Shown here piece after piece: positions 36,771-51,300 of a stretch of DNA of 64,000 nucleotides. Origin of the DNA: Strix aluco (lineage: Eukaryota > Chordata > Aves > Strigiformes > Strigidae); NCBI RefSeq assembly GCF_031877795.1, contig NC_133943.1, positions 9,417,001 to 9,481,000 on the forward strand. Direction: 5' to 3'. The notes beneath the pieces are model-generated. The model had not been told where the DNA came from. It worked only from the letters and a program-made list of their open reading frames with translations, and made no database searches. The translations under genes and the position numbers were made by a program. Position 1 is the stretch's first letter, and each line of letters begins with the position of its first letter.

Positions 36771-39700
36771 AGCCTTAAACAGAGAAAAGAAGATAATCTG
36801 ATATTGCTTTCATGCTATGAGGTAACATACATGGTGCTTCACAAGGAGGAAAGGCAGCAGCTGCGTCTCCCCATTGCTCCTAAGGGCATGCTGTTCCCTG
36901 GGAGCCAGGGCTTGAAATACGGCAATAAAGGTCTCACCACACTTCCCACAGGACTGGGCCTTAAAGGCCTGTAACTACGCATATCTGCTCTCTGCCCATA
37001 TATAAAACAAACTGAAGATGTAAATGCAAATCCTGAATTATCGAGTAATCTGTGCAGAAATGTAAGCCAAAATGTCTTGCTAACAATTTTTTTTTTCTCT
37101 TCTGCAATCTTAAAAGCCTAATTAGAATAGATTGTACCACATACAACCAAATCCTGTTTATATTGTCACTCTGCTATATTTTTGATAAATCACTACATTC
37201 AAACAGTCTACTGGGAGGGTGATTTTCCATTTCATCTCTCCATTGAGCAAAAAAGCGCCACGTGACTGGAGTCTGAATTTCAATTTCACCAGCATACAGT
37301 TGAACTGAATATTATTTGGCACAATACAGTATACAACTGAGCCACTAAATGGCTGATTTACTAAATTATTATTAGATGAGCTCTTGCTGTTCCAAGTGAA
37401 AGTGCAGTCACTGTCTCTCTTCATGGTGTGTTCAAATTGTTCTGTGTTTAAATATTCAGCATGAGGCTAATGTGAACTGATGAACTGAGACTACAAACAT
37501 TCACTTTCAATACAGACAGAGAGACAGAGATGCAACATATCATGTGGCCTGTGGAGGTGAAAATGATTTATATTTAAGGATGCTGCTGCCTACTTCCATT
37601 ATATAAGATATTCTTAATTAGCTTGGTGTTTGATTCAGGAGTTTGAAAAAGTAGCTAAAAACCAGCTCCAAAACAACTAGTTGTGTGGCTATGGAGGCTT
37701 CAGAATCCCAGTGAAGTGGTACTTGAGCCTGGATCTCTGTCAATAAAGTGCATGAGCTGCCACCACAGTTTCATACTTTACTACCTTTTGTATTTGAGTT
37801 GCAACTTAAAAGCATCACCTGCAATTCCGACCTCAGCATCAGAAATCCTAGGAAATGCAGAGGACTGACCACAGTGTGTAATTCTATGACTTTCTGAGGT
37901 GGGGGAGATGGGAAAAAAAGAATTTTTTTTTTTAAAAAAAGGTTAAAAAAAAAAGAAACAATTTCTTTACTGCCACCTGCTGGAGTTGACAATAACCCTT
38001 TGTCATACTAAAAGAACAAGTATCTTCACTTAGAGGACAGTTACGGCAAGCATTTAAAATACTGTGATCCCAGACACTTACAGTAGATTAGAATTTTTTA
38101 TTGGTGCTGTGTTGCCATAACAACATAAAGACAGCAGATGACTTAAGCTAAGCTTGCAAAGCAAAAGGCTGCTCATCTGGCAGTTAAAATGAATACAGTT
38201 CACTTCACAAGTTCCCCATATGGACCCTTAGTGTATGGTAATGAGGATACCATATGGTGGGAGAAAATGCACAGAGAACAATTGTGCTCTACTGGATGAG
38301 TGAAGTGAGCAGGAAGTTATGAGGAAACGCAGGAGAGAGATTTGTGCGTGTGCTCTCTAACTCAAGGGTTTCTTTCAGAGGGGGGGTTCTCTCTCTTCTT
38401 AATCTTCTTCTTAATATATACATGCATAGAAATGACAAGGAAACATATTGTACATTTTGCAACATCATTCATCATAAACTGTCAGCTGTGTTTGTAAATC
38501 AGCTTGGTAAGATCTTATAAATTTGTAATTCTTAAAAGGTAAAAGTGCTAAGTTTTTAGACAAAGTGCAGGAAAATTTAAGCACTTCTGACAAGTAGAAA
38601 CATTAGTGGTAATCATTTTAAAAATGTTTGCATCTTTCTTGCCTGCATGTTTAGCTGTAAATAATGCTGCAATGAATAAAAGCTTTAAAAAGGGGAGGGG
38701 AGGATGAAATGGAATAAATATTTTTTATTTTATTTCATTTCCAAAAGGATAAAAAGTAATACTTGATCAGAACCATACGCATGCAGGATTTTGCTGTAAA
38801 TGTACATATGCTATACAGTACGCTGTACTAACCAGATCCTAAACCTGGTAAGACAGCTTGCTAAAGGCTGCAAAGTCAATTTTGTACTACACATGCTTCA
38901 TAAAAGATGAATATAAATGCATTAGTTAGACACGGTGAGCTAAATTAGAAGGTCAGGCAGGGCTGGAAGGGCTGAAATATCACACAACCAATGACTGTAA
39001 TTACTCTTTTTTTAAGTCTATTAAGTGGTGTTGTTCTATCAAGGCTCAGGGGTATAGGACATGAAGTACAAGATAAAGTAATGTGTATTTATTACTCCCA
39101 CGGGATCAATTTACTAGATATTTTCAGCTCCATGGAGCAAAATACACAAATGCAGCCTTTGTTACTTTCTTCAAACTGTGGCTTTTTCCTTCGGAGGCTC
39201 TGCTCCTCGAAGGGACTGTGTTTACCTGTTTGGTATCTTCCTGCACCCTCAGTTAATTGTATTTTAAAACGATAACAATAATGATACAGGAATAGAGAAA
39301 TGCAGGGAACCCTGTTACAGGATGTTCAAACAAGTGGTTCAAGTTGCTCAGATGGAATGTGCAGACTAGAAAATCCAATCCCAGTCATGATTTTTACCCC
39401 AAGGCAAAGCAGAAATCAGGAATGGAGAAAAGAAGAGAGCTCCTTGTCATCATGTTAGCCTTGATCTATTAAAAGTTTTGTCATAGATTCTAAATTACAC
39501 CATCTGCTCTAATCATTTGCTGAGTAAATGCTGACCCACTTATAAAGAAAACTCACTGAAATGTGTATGCACACTGTTGACCTTCAGAAAGGAAAGGGCT
39601 CCTTGCCAGCCATTTGTATGTGGCTCTGCCCTTCAGCGAGCAGTGTGGCTCTGTCTCTTAGCTCTCTCTCATTTCAGACTCTTTGCATATTCCCAGACAT

Positions 39701-42592
39701 GCCTCTGACATGCACCACCCCATAAGGGTGATACTTTCATAGTATCCTCAGGCATCTTGGTCGTTGTCTTCTCAATAGCTTTGAAACTCTCTCCCTGAAT
39801 ATTTTCAATTGGATAAATTGAAAACCAAACCCAAAAAACCCAACCAAGCCCCTCAACCAACTAAATGTCCAAATTGTTACTAAATGAAAAAAACCCAACT
39901 GTTAAGGGTTCAACACCCACCTTAACTCTGATCTCACATTTCTATAAATTTTACAGTACTCTGTAGAAACCACCAAGCACATCCTTGCTATACAGATGAA
40001 CTGCAGCAGCAACTCTTCCCATGCTCCCCCTTCCTGCCCATACTTAGTATAAAAGTTTTCTAACAACCCTCTTGTTACGCTGGGTGGAAAAAAACCCCAA
40101 CAAAATATGTGTTTTCTTAGCTGAAAATGACTAACTTCAGTTAAAATACAGTTAGCAGATGGAGATCCATTCTGGAATCTCCATTGGGTCTGTCTGAAGC
40201 AGCAAACCTGAGCTGCCTTGTCTTCATTGCTATTTTAACCTGGGCCAACCCACCCGCATTTAGAGACAACCTTTATTTGCAATATAAACAATACCCATGT
40301 CACAATGGATAAAGGGCAGATCTGTGGGATTTCATATGGGAAAAGACAACTGCTTTTGCCAGCCGCTGGTTCCTAATAACCACCTGTCTTCTATTAGTGT
40401 CCTAAACGAGGAGGTGGGATATGGCTGGGGGGGGTCTAATGACTGACCAGAGAAAAGGAGCTGAAGGGAAGGTGGAGCCTGGTTACGTGAGCTCTCTGCT
40501 CAGCAGGGAGGCCCCTGTGTGCTAGAGACAGAGGGAGGCTCCACTCTTTCATCTACATGAAGAGAAACCAGAAGTAAAGGTCCCTTTCAGGAGGGATAAG
40601 GGGTCTCCTAGAGAGAGCATTTAAGCAACAGATTGGGAGGGAGAGGACATCAGAACACGGAGGGGGTCAATGCGATGACTTGCTTCTCAAACACAGTGAA
40701 CAATCTTGCGCTTAATTTAAATACAAGTGATGAGTTGTAAGAGTGCTGAAAATGGCAAATAAATTCTAGGAAATTGCATATAAAGAGGAATCGTTGTTAT
40801 TAAATCATTTAAGATGGATGTGTTTCAAATCTAGCTCACAGTTGAAACTGTTTTACAGCTGTAGCTGTGGAGTTTTAACAAAATTGCAGAATTGCAACGT
40901 ATGTGCCAGGGATTTATTTTAAAGATTGTAGGGTAGTTACATCAATGAACCTCAATAGACTCAACGTGTTGTTGTGATCTGAAATCTTTAGTGATTTCCA
41001 CTGCAGTTACGTACGCAAGAACCAACAGCATGTGTGTATTTGTGTGCACATATGCAAACACATGAGACAGGGAAATGGCACACACACGTGCAGGCTTATT
41101 CCCCAGCTCCACAGGCAGGCTTTCTACAGGCTGCTCCTACAGGACAACGATACGATTTCTTAACATTAGCATCATGGTATTTCTTTTCACTTCTCCCCAG
41201 AGGTCTCTTGTTTCCTCTGATCTGCCTCCTGCCTGTATTAGAAAGGAAAGACTATACTGCCCAGCACACTCCTGGTACTTGATCTCACTCCAAGCTTTGG
41301 GTGCTAATCCCACCACCTCTGTACCACCTGTCTCTCCTCTTGGTGCATGTGTTTTTGCATGTGTGTGTATGTACAGACATGCACATCTGCTAGTGACAAC
41401 CCTACGCTGGCTGCTTTCCCCAACCTGCTCTGTACAAGAAGGGAACAGGACTCTGGCCCATAGCTGGCTTCATAGCCCAGCTGCCAACATCAGCTCCCAC
41501 TTTTTTTCTCCAGAAACTATATATTGCATTTCTACTTTAAACACATCTCTACAATAATGGTCAGTCTAACAGTTCAAACACCCTAGTTCCCAGGTGCTCC
41601 TGTTCTCCTCACTATGGGAGAACTTTCTCCACTGGAATTTGGCTACTGAAGCACTGGGAGATGGAAAAAAAATCAAAATATGGCTTTTTTCTTTGCCTGC
41701 TTCCAGCAGATAGCTGGAACATTTCAAAAAATTAATCCCAAGCATAAACAAAGACCACTTCTGAAAATACTGGTTCTAATCTAGTGGCGATCAAACTTCT
41801 CAGATAGCCTCGATGGTTTTAGAAATGCTTGCTGACACAGATGTGGCTCTTAAATCCTCAGCTCTGGAGGGTAGAGCATGTGCTAACACTCACTTGATGG
41901 CCTCAACAATTCTCCTTGACTTTGGGGATAAGTCACACAGCAGAATGCTCTTGTTGGTCCATGGGAAGGACTGCATGCCGTTATGAACACAAAAATTATA
42001 AACATTTCTGTTTCTCAAAAGATCTCCAATTCTTCAGTAATGTTTCAATGGAATAATGGCCACAAACCCTAGCAGCAATTACAGAAATGTGTTTTGTATT
42101 ATTTATTTAATGCATAAGCACAAGCTTTTTAATGAACAGAAAGTGATGATGCACTGGCAGGACAACAGGGAAAATGAAGGAAAGGATATTGAAAGCTTTG
42201 AGCACTGCTCTCCTCTCTGCTATCTCGCTCTCTGTCTTTCTCACACATTTGCCCTCTCTGCCCACGGTTCCACCGTGGAAGCCATATGGCTTCCAACTCT
42301 TCTAAGTAGCCACTGAGAATTGTCTATGGTGGAATACTGCCAAAGTCCTTCCTGGCTTAATGACATGGGGAAGAGCACTGTGCAGTGCTCACCCAGCACA
42401 GAGACTCACTGCGTCCTTGATTATGATTCTGGAGCCAGCAAGTGATGCTGGGAATTGAACCATCAGTGCCTCAAATACAGAAGTCGACATGTGCCAACCC
42501 CTGCTGCATTCAGCCTCTGTGCATGGCATATTAATGAGTCTTGAACTTGAGGTCCAACCTTCAAGCTTGCACAGAAGGAATTACCCAAAGAC

Positions 42593-42612
42593 AAAAAAAA
42601 AAAAAAAAAAAA
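42593..42612. repeat. A20 homopolymer
   Basis: Twenty uninterrupted A on the plus strand inside the large EBF1 intron. I do not see a retroposed body before it. Confidence 0.85.
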
Positions 42613-44745
42613 GAGGTCCCCTTTGTCCTGTTTCTCTCTAACCTTGCATAGTGACACTAGTTTCTTCACTGAGTTTGTTCAGTTCTTAAGCAGCGACTTT
42701 TTTTTTTAGGCCATCACATCATACCTCTGCATATGTAACCACAATCTCCCTTGATTTAAACATTTGAAAAAATAGCTTGAAAAGATACTCAGAACAAACA
42801 CATTAAGCCAAGAGGGTATATGAAGGGACAGATGACTCAGTACTAACCCTTGTTCTCATATCCTATCCATAAATACCTGGTAAATGTTGGAATCAGGATA
42901 CGGAGCTGGATGCAGCTTTCTTCTGCCTGTTTTTATGTCCCATGACACTAGATAGCAAGAATAATGTTGTTATCTGTGTGATAACAGTCTCATTCTAAAT
43001 GGGAAAGAGGAGGTTGCTCAGCCTGATGGCTGCATTCCCATGCCAGCACAAAAGAGCATTGCTGGGGACCCCCTCAGTGCCATGGGTGTCAGAAAGGGAG
43101 TCCAATGCCTGTGGAATTTGGTGATGCACTACAACCCCCAGCTGCATAACCCAGTTTAGAATTGCTCAGTCTTATTTTACTTGAATTTTCTGATTTAGAG
43201 GTAAGCCATGTCCATCTACTAGTCAGCTGGAACACTGGGTTCAGGGAAGTTTTGCAGCGTTTCTTTTGGGCCTCACAAATGCCTGGTGCATAGCGAAGGC
43301 TGGTCTCTTATTTTCTGAGAAACAACTTTTTTCCACAAGCACATCTGGCAGCAGAGGCACGATACAGATGAAAGAGCTCCTACAGAAGGATGCTCTCTTT
43401 CTTTGGAAAGGGTTGCACCTCTGGAGGGAAATTTGACAGCCTATGAAAGCTGTGTCCTGCTGCAAATCTGTCCAAAAGTCAGAGAAAGGGACAGCTTGTA
43501 GAGGGTGAACAGAGCCAATGTAAAATGTAACTCTGCAGGAGAGCATGTTTCTCTGGTGGTAAGCGAGAAGGACAACATATCATCGACCCCAAAACCACAG
43601 TCTACAGCCTTCCTAGGCAAAGATAAAAGACTTAACAAGCCTGTAAAAAAATCACATACTGCATTTTATTTCTGCCAAGAAATAAACCAAAGCAAGTTAC
43701 GGTGTTCTCAGCTTTGAAATGCTTTAGAAATTTAACTAATCAAAGCCTGCAACAATCCCCGATGAAAGCCTACTGACAGCTCAGGAAGCTACAGAAGAAA
43801 GGTCACAAGATTTACCCAGTCACAAAGGCTAAGCTGGATGTGCATTATTTGAGGGATCTGGTCTAAGGCATCAAAGCCCAATTTGTTCTATGTCTCAGGT
43901 CTGCAAATTCACATCTTCCTTTCCATAAGTCAAAGGCGTTGTTCTTCAAGTACACACACTTTGCCTATTTGACTCCTCCACTCACCCACTAGCAGCTATG
44001 ATGCTAGAACAGACAAAACACATGGTGGCAACTGGTCACATACAGTGACTCCAGCTCATGCATGCTCAGTGTTCCTGTGGCAAAGAGCAACATTTTTTCA
44101 AATACCTCACCTTCTCCAGTATATCACAAAACTCACCACACATTCTCACCGGAGAAAGTACAGTATGGCAAGGTAGCAAGAACAGATGTGAGCGCAGACC
44201 CACAGCATTTTCACAGTACAAGACAGAAGTACTAAACACCTATGTGAACTACTCTGTTTCTTCCTCAATTCTTACTTGACAGAAATCAACAAAAAAACCT
44301 CCCACTAATTTTGATGGGTGGGAGAAGAATGAACATCAAATTACTTCACAACACATTGCTCTAATTATTTGAGCAATCCTAAAATAAAGCAGTATATAAT
44401 TATTATTATTTCAAACCAAGACATGGTGCAGCAGCAGTGGACACACATTCCCTGAAGATCCAAGTAACTCGATTTTATCAATGGTGAAGTTCTCAAAATT
44501 ATAATGACAAGTACTACTGTGATACCAAAATCAAGAAGTGTCATTCTTCTGTGAATAAGCTGCTCAGGTTCCAAAATACCAACCAAAAATGTGTTCTTTG
44601 TTAAGTATTTCAGAACACAGAGTAAGATTTGCTTTTAAGAAAGGCAAGAGCTGTTTGAGTTAGCTGTGGCTCAGAAAGTCACAGAAGTCTCATAAGCCTA
44701 CAAGAAAGTTGCTGATTGGTCTTTATTGGTCATGCCTCTGTTTCA

Positions 44746-45054
<309 letters not shown>

Positions 45055-45479
45055 TCACAGCAAAATCCCCTTTTACTGAAATCAGCACTGACTATGAAGT
45101 CTTGGTTCAAATGCTATTTGTGGTTGGGTTTGAGTCTTTGGTTCAAACAGCAATACAAATCTTCCCACCTGAGTTCATAAAACAAGGTTTCTGGAAAATT
45201 TGGGGATGTTACATACATCTTTCAAATAGGAAGCAGTTATTATCTCTGAAAGCTGCAATGAAATTAATTTGGTAAATACTTTACACCCCATGTTTCATGT
45301 TGTTTTTCCTGCTTTCGTATTATGAGGAAGGACCTTTGTGATTGGAAGCAAAAGAAGTAACTATTAGGCAGTCTCTCTTTTTCCAGATTCTATTGTACGT
45401 TTAATATGCTCCATGTGCAATGATCACATATAAGTTTTTTGTGAACTACAGGCATTTGTCTTGGCAGAGGCTTTATTTT

Positions 45480-45930
45480 TTACTCATCGACACTGACTTC
45501 AGTAGCCCGGCTCAGGCTCCAATCAGCACTAAACTGATCCAAAAGACTTAATGAATTTAAAAAAACAAAATCATCTATGCTTTTAGTTCATCTTTCGCCA
45601 GTCGTTGTCCAATAAAATGGAGGAGAGAAATAGGGAAGTGGAACACTTTAATCTTCATGAAAATGCTGGTCTGCCTGCATTAATCGAACCTCTGATTGTG
45701 CCAAGCCTTTAAGCACATGCTTATATGTAAGCACATACTTAAACTCATTTGCTTTCAGGAAAGCAAATTTGAGCATATTATGTTTTTTGTATGATTGCCT
45801 ATAATTACAGGGGACTGTACTGAATGACCTTCTAGCTACATTTCCAGTCATATGATCACTTTAAAACTCAGATGTTAGCGAGACTTCAACATGTGCTTAA
45901 AATTTCCTAAGTGCTTTGGTGAACTGGAAC
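45480..45930 (-). mobile_element. Relic of an ancient amniote interspersed repeat (reverse orientation, interrupted)
   Basis: CTGACTTCAGTAGCCCGGCT and CAGGCTCC (45491-45520) resemble the repeat end …TTGACTTCAATGGGCTTTGGATCAGGCCC. TTTAAGCACATGCTTATATG (45708-45727) and AAGCACATACTTAA pair with the 24771-24800 segment when reverse complemented. ACATGTGCTTAAAATTTCCT then AAGTGCTTTGGTGAACTGGA at 45889-45928 looks like another end (…TAAGTGCTTTGCTGAATC…). The pieces may represent one interrupted copy or several. Confidence 0.4.
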
Positions 45931-46113
45931 AACAGTCAAGCATTCTCAAGCATCTCTAAACAACAGCACATCTTGACTCGCCTATGCCAACAGAAATGAT
46001 GAAATTTTGCACAGCAATTTGCTAGCAATTTTTTTGAGTTGAATGAAAACAAAAATTTCCAATACGGATTTTTATATTTTCAGCCTCTTTTTTTTGGTGG
46101 GAAGGAAATCTAA

Positions 46114-46128
46114 TTTTTTTTTTTTTTT
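46114..46128. repeat. T15 homopolymer
   Basis: An uninterrupted T run in the upstream EBF1 intron, with another T-rich run just before it. Confidence 0.8.
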
Positions 46129-48274
46129 CCATTTTGGGTCACTTGAAAGTTTTTCTTATTTTGCCTTAGCTTATTAATAGCAAAATAATTATTTCTCGCA
46201 CAAGGTCTGCCTACTAAATTATGAATATATCATGCACCTTGATGATGGTTTTATTGTGAACCTTATTATGTGGCTAGAATGATGCTATCTGATTCTTGGA
46301 AAGAGATTTAATGTCAAACTATATCTCCCAGTCTCACTTGTGTGAGCGCTCTCATGTGGCTCACTGATGCTTATCCCACAGCAAGTTAAACAGCTCCATC
46401 AGTCTGATCAACATGGCACAGTTTGTCCATACTTCCACCTTTTAAGTGAAGAGAACATTTTTTCATAATCCTAATGTCAAAGATCTTTAGCCAGACCACA
46501 TAATTATCATGAAAGTAACATCTAATCCCTGGTTTGTTTTTAATTAATTGCTGTTCCATAAACAATCACACAAAACAGTCAGTTTTTAAAGAAACTGTTC
46601 CATTGAAATTATTATTTTCAAACCACATTTCTACAGCAGATGGTCCTACTGGCAACCAAAGGGTCAGATTTTTATATCCTCCTGGACATTCAGTACATTT
46701 AACTCCATAAGTAGGCCCAGTGATGCTACTGCAAATTGAGGCAGAAGGAAGGTGGTGTAGGGGAATCCAGATCTACCCAACAGCAGTGAAACAGAAGTGT
46801 GGGGCTGATGGGGGCTGGCCGGAGAGGCACACAGTCCTACAGAAGCTCAACATTTCTCTAATATCAGAAAGGAATCTTCTGAGCATATCCTTAAATTACT
46901 GTTACAGTATTATGGTAACACCAGACTAGAAATCTTTCAGGATTTTACTTTCTGGGCTATTGTCAGAAGTTTTTTATTGCCCCAGAGATCATGGCATCCC
47001 TCTAGTCTCCTTTGGTTTTTTCATGTATTCCCCTTTGTCAGGAATATCTGAATTCAATCTTTTATTTATATTCAGGTAATTGTATGGAAAGAGTGAGAAT
47101 AAGGCTATTCCCCTGCTTGTGTCACTTTTGGTTGTTGGATGGTTGGGCCTTTTTTCCACGTTTCCTTTCACACCCTGGCCACATGCTGTCCACTCTGTTG
47201 GGTACTTTTGCAGAAAATAACACAGTACCTGGCTTCGTAACCCCCTGGTTTCATTACCTTTGAGTTTCCTTATATGGCTTCTTATCATGGACCCATTTAG
47301 TTTAGACCTTCTTCAAATTTTACAGTAAATTAATTTACTGCTATTTATATTTATTATCAAAAATAGCTGTTCTCTGAGAACATTAAAAAAACCCACCTTA
47401 CAGTTCTGATTTACATTTCTTTTGCAAATATGTTAGAAGATTTTAGCATGGTTCTGTCAAATGTGTTTCTTCTCTAATTCAGTCTAGTTTATGGCCATTT
47501 TCCCTTTACATCCTTTGGGAAAGTAGTTACTAAATTCTGCAATATTATAAATGGAGGCCAGTTCTGAAATCCCCCTAGAGATAGCAGTCATTTTCTCATA
47601 TCTTCCCACACATTCAACACATTTGAAATCCACAGAGTATTTCCTGTGAGTATTTTCTGAACTAAATGACCAAAAAAAAATGTTAATTTTATGGTCCAAT
47701 CTCACAAGGCATCAAGCATCCTCTGAGAGATAGTGAAAACTTTCTGCTTCAAATAGCTTCAGCTTTACTTTAGTGGTGGGGAGAGGCTGCACACAGCAAT
47801 TTGCATGATTGGGTCCTAAACTGTAGTTGTCAAATATCACTCATTAGTCTATAACTATTGAACCCTTTCAATCTTAGATAAAATGGAAAAAAGAAATCTT
47901 TAGCTGCCTGAACATCTAACCACAGATTGGACAATATCAGCCCTCCATTCTTCAGTGTATTCATAATCCAAGTCAAATGTAATTAGTCATATCTCAAAGA
48001 AAAAGCCCTGTTTAAATATTTACCCCCCCTTCAGTGTTAAGGCCACACCAGTTTCTGGGTCAGTAGCTGGCAAAACTCCAAAGAAAAGGTGATATTCTGA
48101 TCTCCAAGTATTGCAGAAGAGCCAGTGCTCAGGCCACTGTTAGTACAACGTACAAGGTCTGCTATCAGCTTCACGCAAGGTTTTGCCTCTGTCCCCAGTA
48201 TGTGCGAGCCTGGTCTCTGCCTTCGAAGTCCATTCACAATAATGCATTTCCCAGTGCTCTAATTCAAAGAACAT

Positions 48275-48300
48275 TTTTTTCCCCATGATCGGGGAAAAAA
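48275..48300. repeat. Short perfect inverted repeat (10-bp arms, 6-base loop)
   Basis: TTTTTTCCCC, six bases (ATGATC), then GGGGAAAAAA form a perfect 10-bp stem. It lies alone in intronic DNA. Confidence 0.8.
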
Positions 48301-51300
48301 GAATCAATAAGAAATACAAACTCTCTATTTGTGTTCTTGACATCCATACATTAAAAACAAGCTAACACACACTGTACTTAAAATGCATTCCCATTACCCT
48401 AAATTTTAAAAGTACTATTGAAAGTACTACTAACTTTAAAAAACTGTACTAAATTCAAATAGGTCCCAAGGCTAATGGAAGCAATTTGTATACCAACCCA
48501 AACTGACTGGCCCACTTTTCAAAATACAGGTATGATAATCTTGCGGTTTTAAAAGGACATTTAAATTGAAAGACTGTGAATTTAGTACATAATTATACCA
48601 ATAGAACCCTTTAACTTGTCAACTTGTAAATCTAAAAGGCTATCAATCATTTCTAAAGAGGAAATAAACCTTAAAATTCTTTGATTGACAGTGCTTACTT
48701 TTTATGTGGAAAAAAAAAGGAGTAAAGTGGCCAGAAATCCATTTACAAAAGTACATTGTTTTACATAGGTGAGTAAAAAGCCAATAATTACACCTCCAAA
48801 AGACATATAAATCAAAGTAAGTACTTCTCCCTCACTTACATATTTTAAGTTGCAGTAAACTTCAGGTAACTTTTTATTAAAATACTTTTCCAAATGCAAA
48901 GCTTATTGAAGCCATTAATAGAGTAGCATTTTCATTTAAGCTAATATAATCATTTTTGCAAATACAAGATTTAAGCCATTTTTCTCCTTCCAAACAATAA
49001 ACTTTCAGCCTGTCTCTTGTGTGAATTAACTAAAATTACACCCAGGTGTACAAAATCTGTCTATCTATCCTAGTGTATGAGTTAAGGCACAATATTTATT
49101 ATTCTTACCATTTTATGAATTACTTCTTAAACCCTTGAGGAAGAACTTTCTTTCAAATTAGACTCTAACAGAATAAGCCATGAAGCTCTTTATGCAGCAA
49201 GTCTAAAGCCATAACTCATAAAATCTAAGGCTTTTAATCAAGAAAATGCACAATGTCTATGGAAATAAGGATGCGTACATTATATTCATCTTTTCAAAGT
49301 CTAACTTATTTTTCAACAGAAATGCTGCTTATGCCTTTGAGAAAAATGTTTCTACCATACATATAATTTCAAATTCTGCACGAATAATTTTAATAACTAC
49401 ATGTAGATAATCCACCATCTTTAAACATCTCTTTCTCTTTTTTTTTTAACTAGTCAGTGGAGGGCTTTTTTCAATATTTCACATAATGAATTCCTACTGT
49501 GTCAATAAAGCTTTTGTCGTTAATTGAATGACTGTCTGATGTATCTGAGAGAGGAATTTGTGTCTCTGACCACGCCGCCAACTTACAGCAGAATGATCGA
49601 CACTTAATATCAGCAATTAGAAGGACCTGTTCAAATATCATATGGAATTCGTAGCTTGGGGTAGTGTAGGAAAACTCTTCACCAAGGAAAACTCATTCAG
49701 TGAATGCAGAGAGTAATTGAATTAGACACATTTTAACATTATTATTCAAAGAAAAATAAACACACACTACATAGAAGCATTATGGAAATATTTCAGAACG
49801 TAAAACATATCCAGTTAATTTGTTTCCCATGCATTCATGGTTTCATTTATTCCTTTTATTTTTCAGCCCTTGTTTCTTTTTCATTCTGTTTGACCCAAAA
49901 CCAATGAGAAAGCAGCATTTAGACCTATGAACTTCCCATATGCTTTTCCAGTGTAAAAGGCTGCAAGGAGAGGGAAGGGACTCTAAGGGCTCAGATAACA
50001 AAAAACAAAAAAAGGCTGAAGGCTAAAAACAAATTGGCCTCACGTCCACTGGTCTGACCGTCCCTATCCCAGATGAGAAATCTGGTCTTGATCGTTTTAA
50101 GTGAAACACCCAGGGAAAGACTGCACATGGGAACTAAATGTCCCACAGTGCTTGCTCTTGTGGTGCACCAGAGTCGCTGGTTTTCTTGGAAACCAGAGTT
50201 ATTGTGGGGAGAGTTTGAAGAAGGTAAGAATGGCCTGCAGAAACACAGAGCTATAACGGCTTCAGATTATGTCCAGGAGGTTGTGGCTACAACAGTAGAA
50301 TGGAGGAAGATTCTTTAGACTTTGTCTCTTCACAAATCCATTTTTTAAAAACGTGGCTCTACAACAAAATTAGACACCTAGTGACAACTGTTATGTCAAG
50401 AGATGAAGCTCTGGGGTCTACAACACAGTTGTTTTGAGTTTTTTCCTGTCTGATGAGAGAAACTTCAAAACATAAATAGAAGTTGACTCTGTGGCCAAGA
50501 CACACAAAGTTACCCATCTCAACACCTCATAGCCACAAAAGAGTATGGAGAAATCCATGCAAAAATGTTGCTGCACTGTGACAGCAATGAAGGCCAGGGC
50601 AGGAACACATTTAACATGTCTCTCTGTGCCCAGATTAAACCAGGTCAGAACATTTGAACGCACAGAGAATTAATATTTTAAATAAAATCAAGGGCAGCTA
50701 GAAAGGTAGACTCTTCAATGGGAACCTTGCAATTTATAGCTAAGGACTTCTTTTCTCCTGGACATTTGCCCTCTTCCTCCGTCAACTCAGATGTCCACCT
50801 CTATAATCAGCTCTCTTTCTTTTTAATCTGTACTTCTGTCTGTACTTCCACCCCGCTGAGAAATAGCAGTATGGGGTGCCAAGTGGCAAAACTGCGAGTA
50901 GTCACGCAAAATGTTGTGGCTTCCAACTCCCCACTCCTACCGAGCACAGACTCTATGACGAGATGGAAAACAGGAACTCCAGCCTCTTGTAGAGACAAGA
51001 TGCTGCCAAGCTCTAGGTGATTTCTGCTAGAAGCCCCTGACTCTAACAAAGTAAGACCTTGACTCTGGGAGATAGGGATAGGGCAGGACAGACCATATTA
51101 ATATCAAACTCCAGGTGCCAAAAGGCCTTGCTAAGGCCCTGCAGTACAGCAATACTAACAATGGATGATATTATAAAGCAACATCTTGACATGGCATGCT
51201 GTAAGCAAACCCTACCCAAGAACTCTTATGCATAGGGCCTCTTTTTGCCTGCTCTACAAAGACAGAAAAAAACACACTTCAAAACCCCATCATCAAATGA

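Noticed and set aside
37860-37900. AATTCTATGACTTTCTGAG considered as the 3' end of a CR1 LINE
   Set aside because: There is only one partial ATTCTATG unit, with no tandem 8-bp repeats and no CR1 sequence upstream.
41075-41557. 160-codon plus-strand ORF, the longest in the window
   Set aside because: The translation is low-complexity and matches no family. It lies inside the large EBF1 intron, has no splice context, and is near the length expected by chance in a pyrimidine-rich stretch.
42593-42612. A20 run considered as the tail of a processed pseudogene or SINE
   Set aside because: The sequence before it shows no recognisable retroposed body and no target-site duplication was found.
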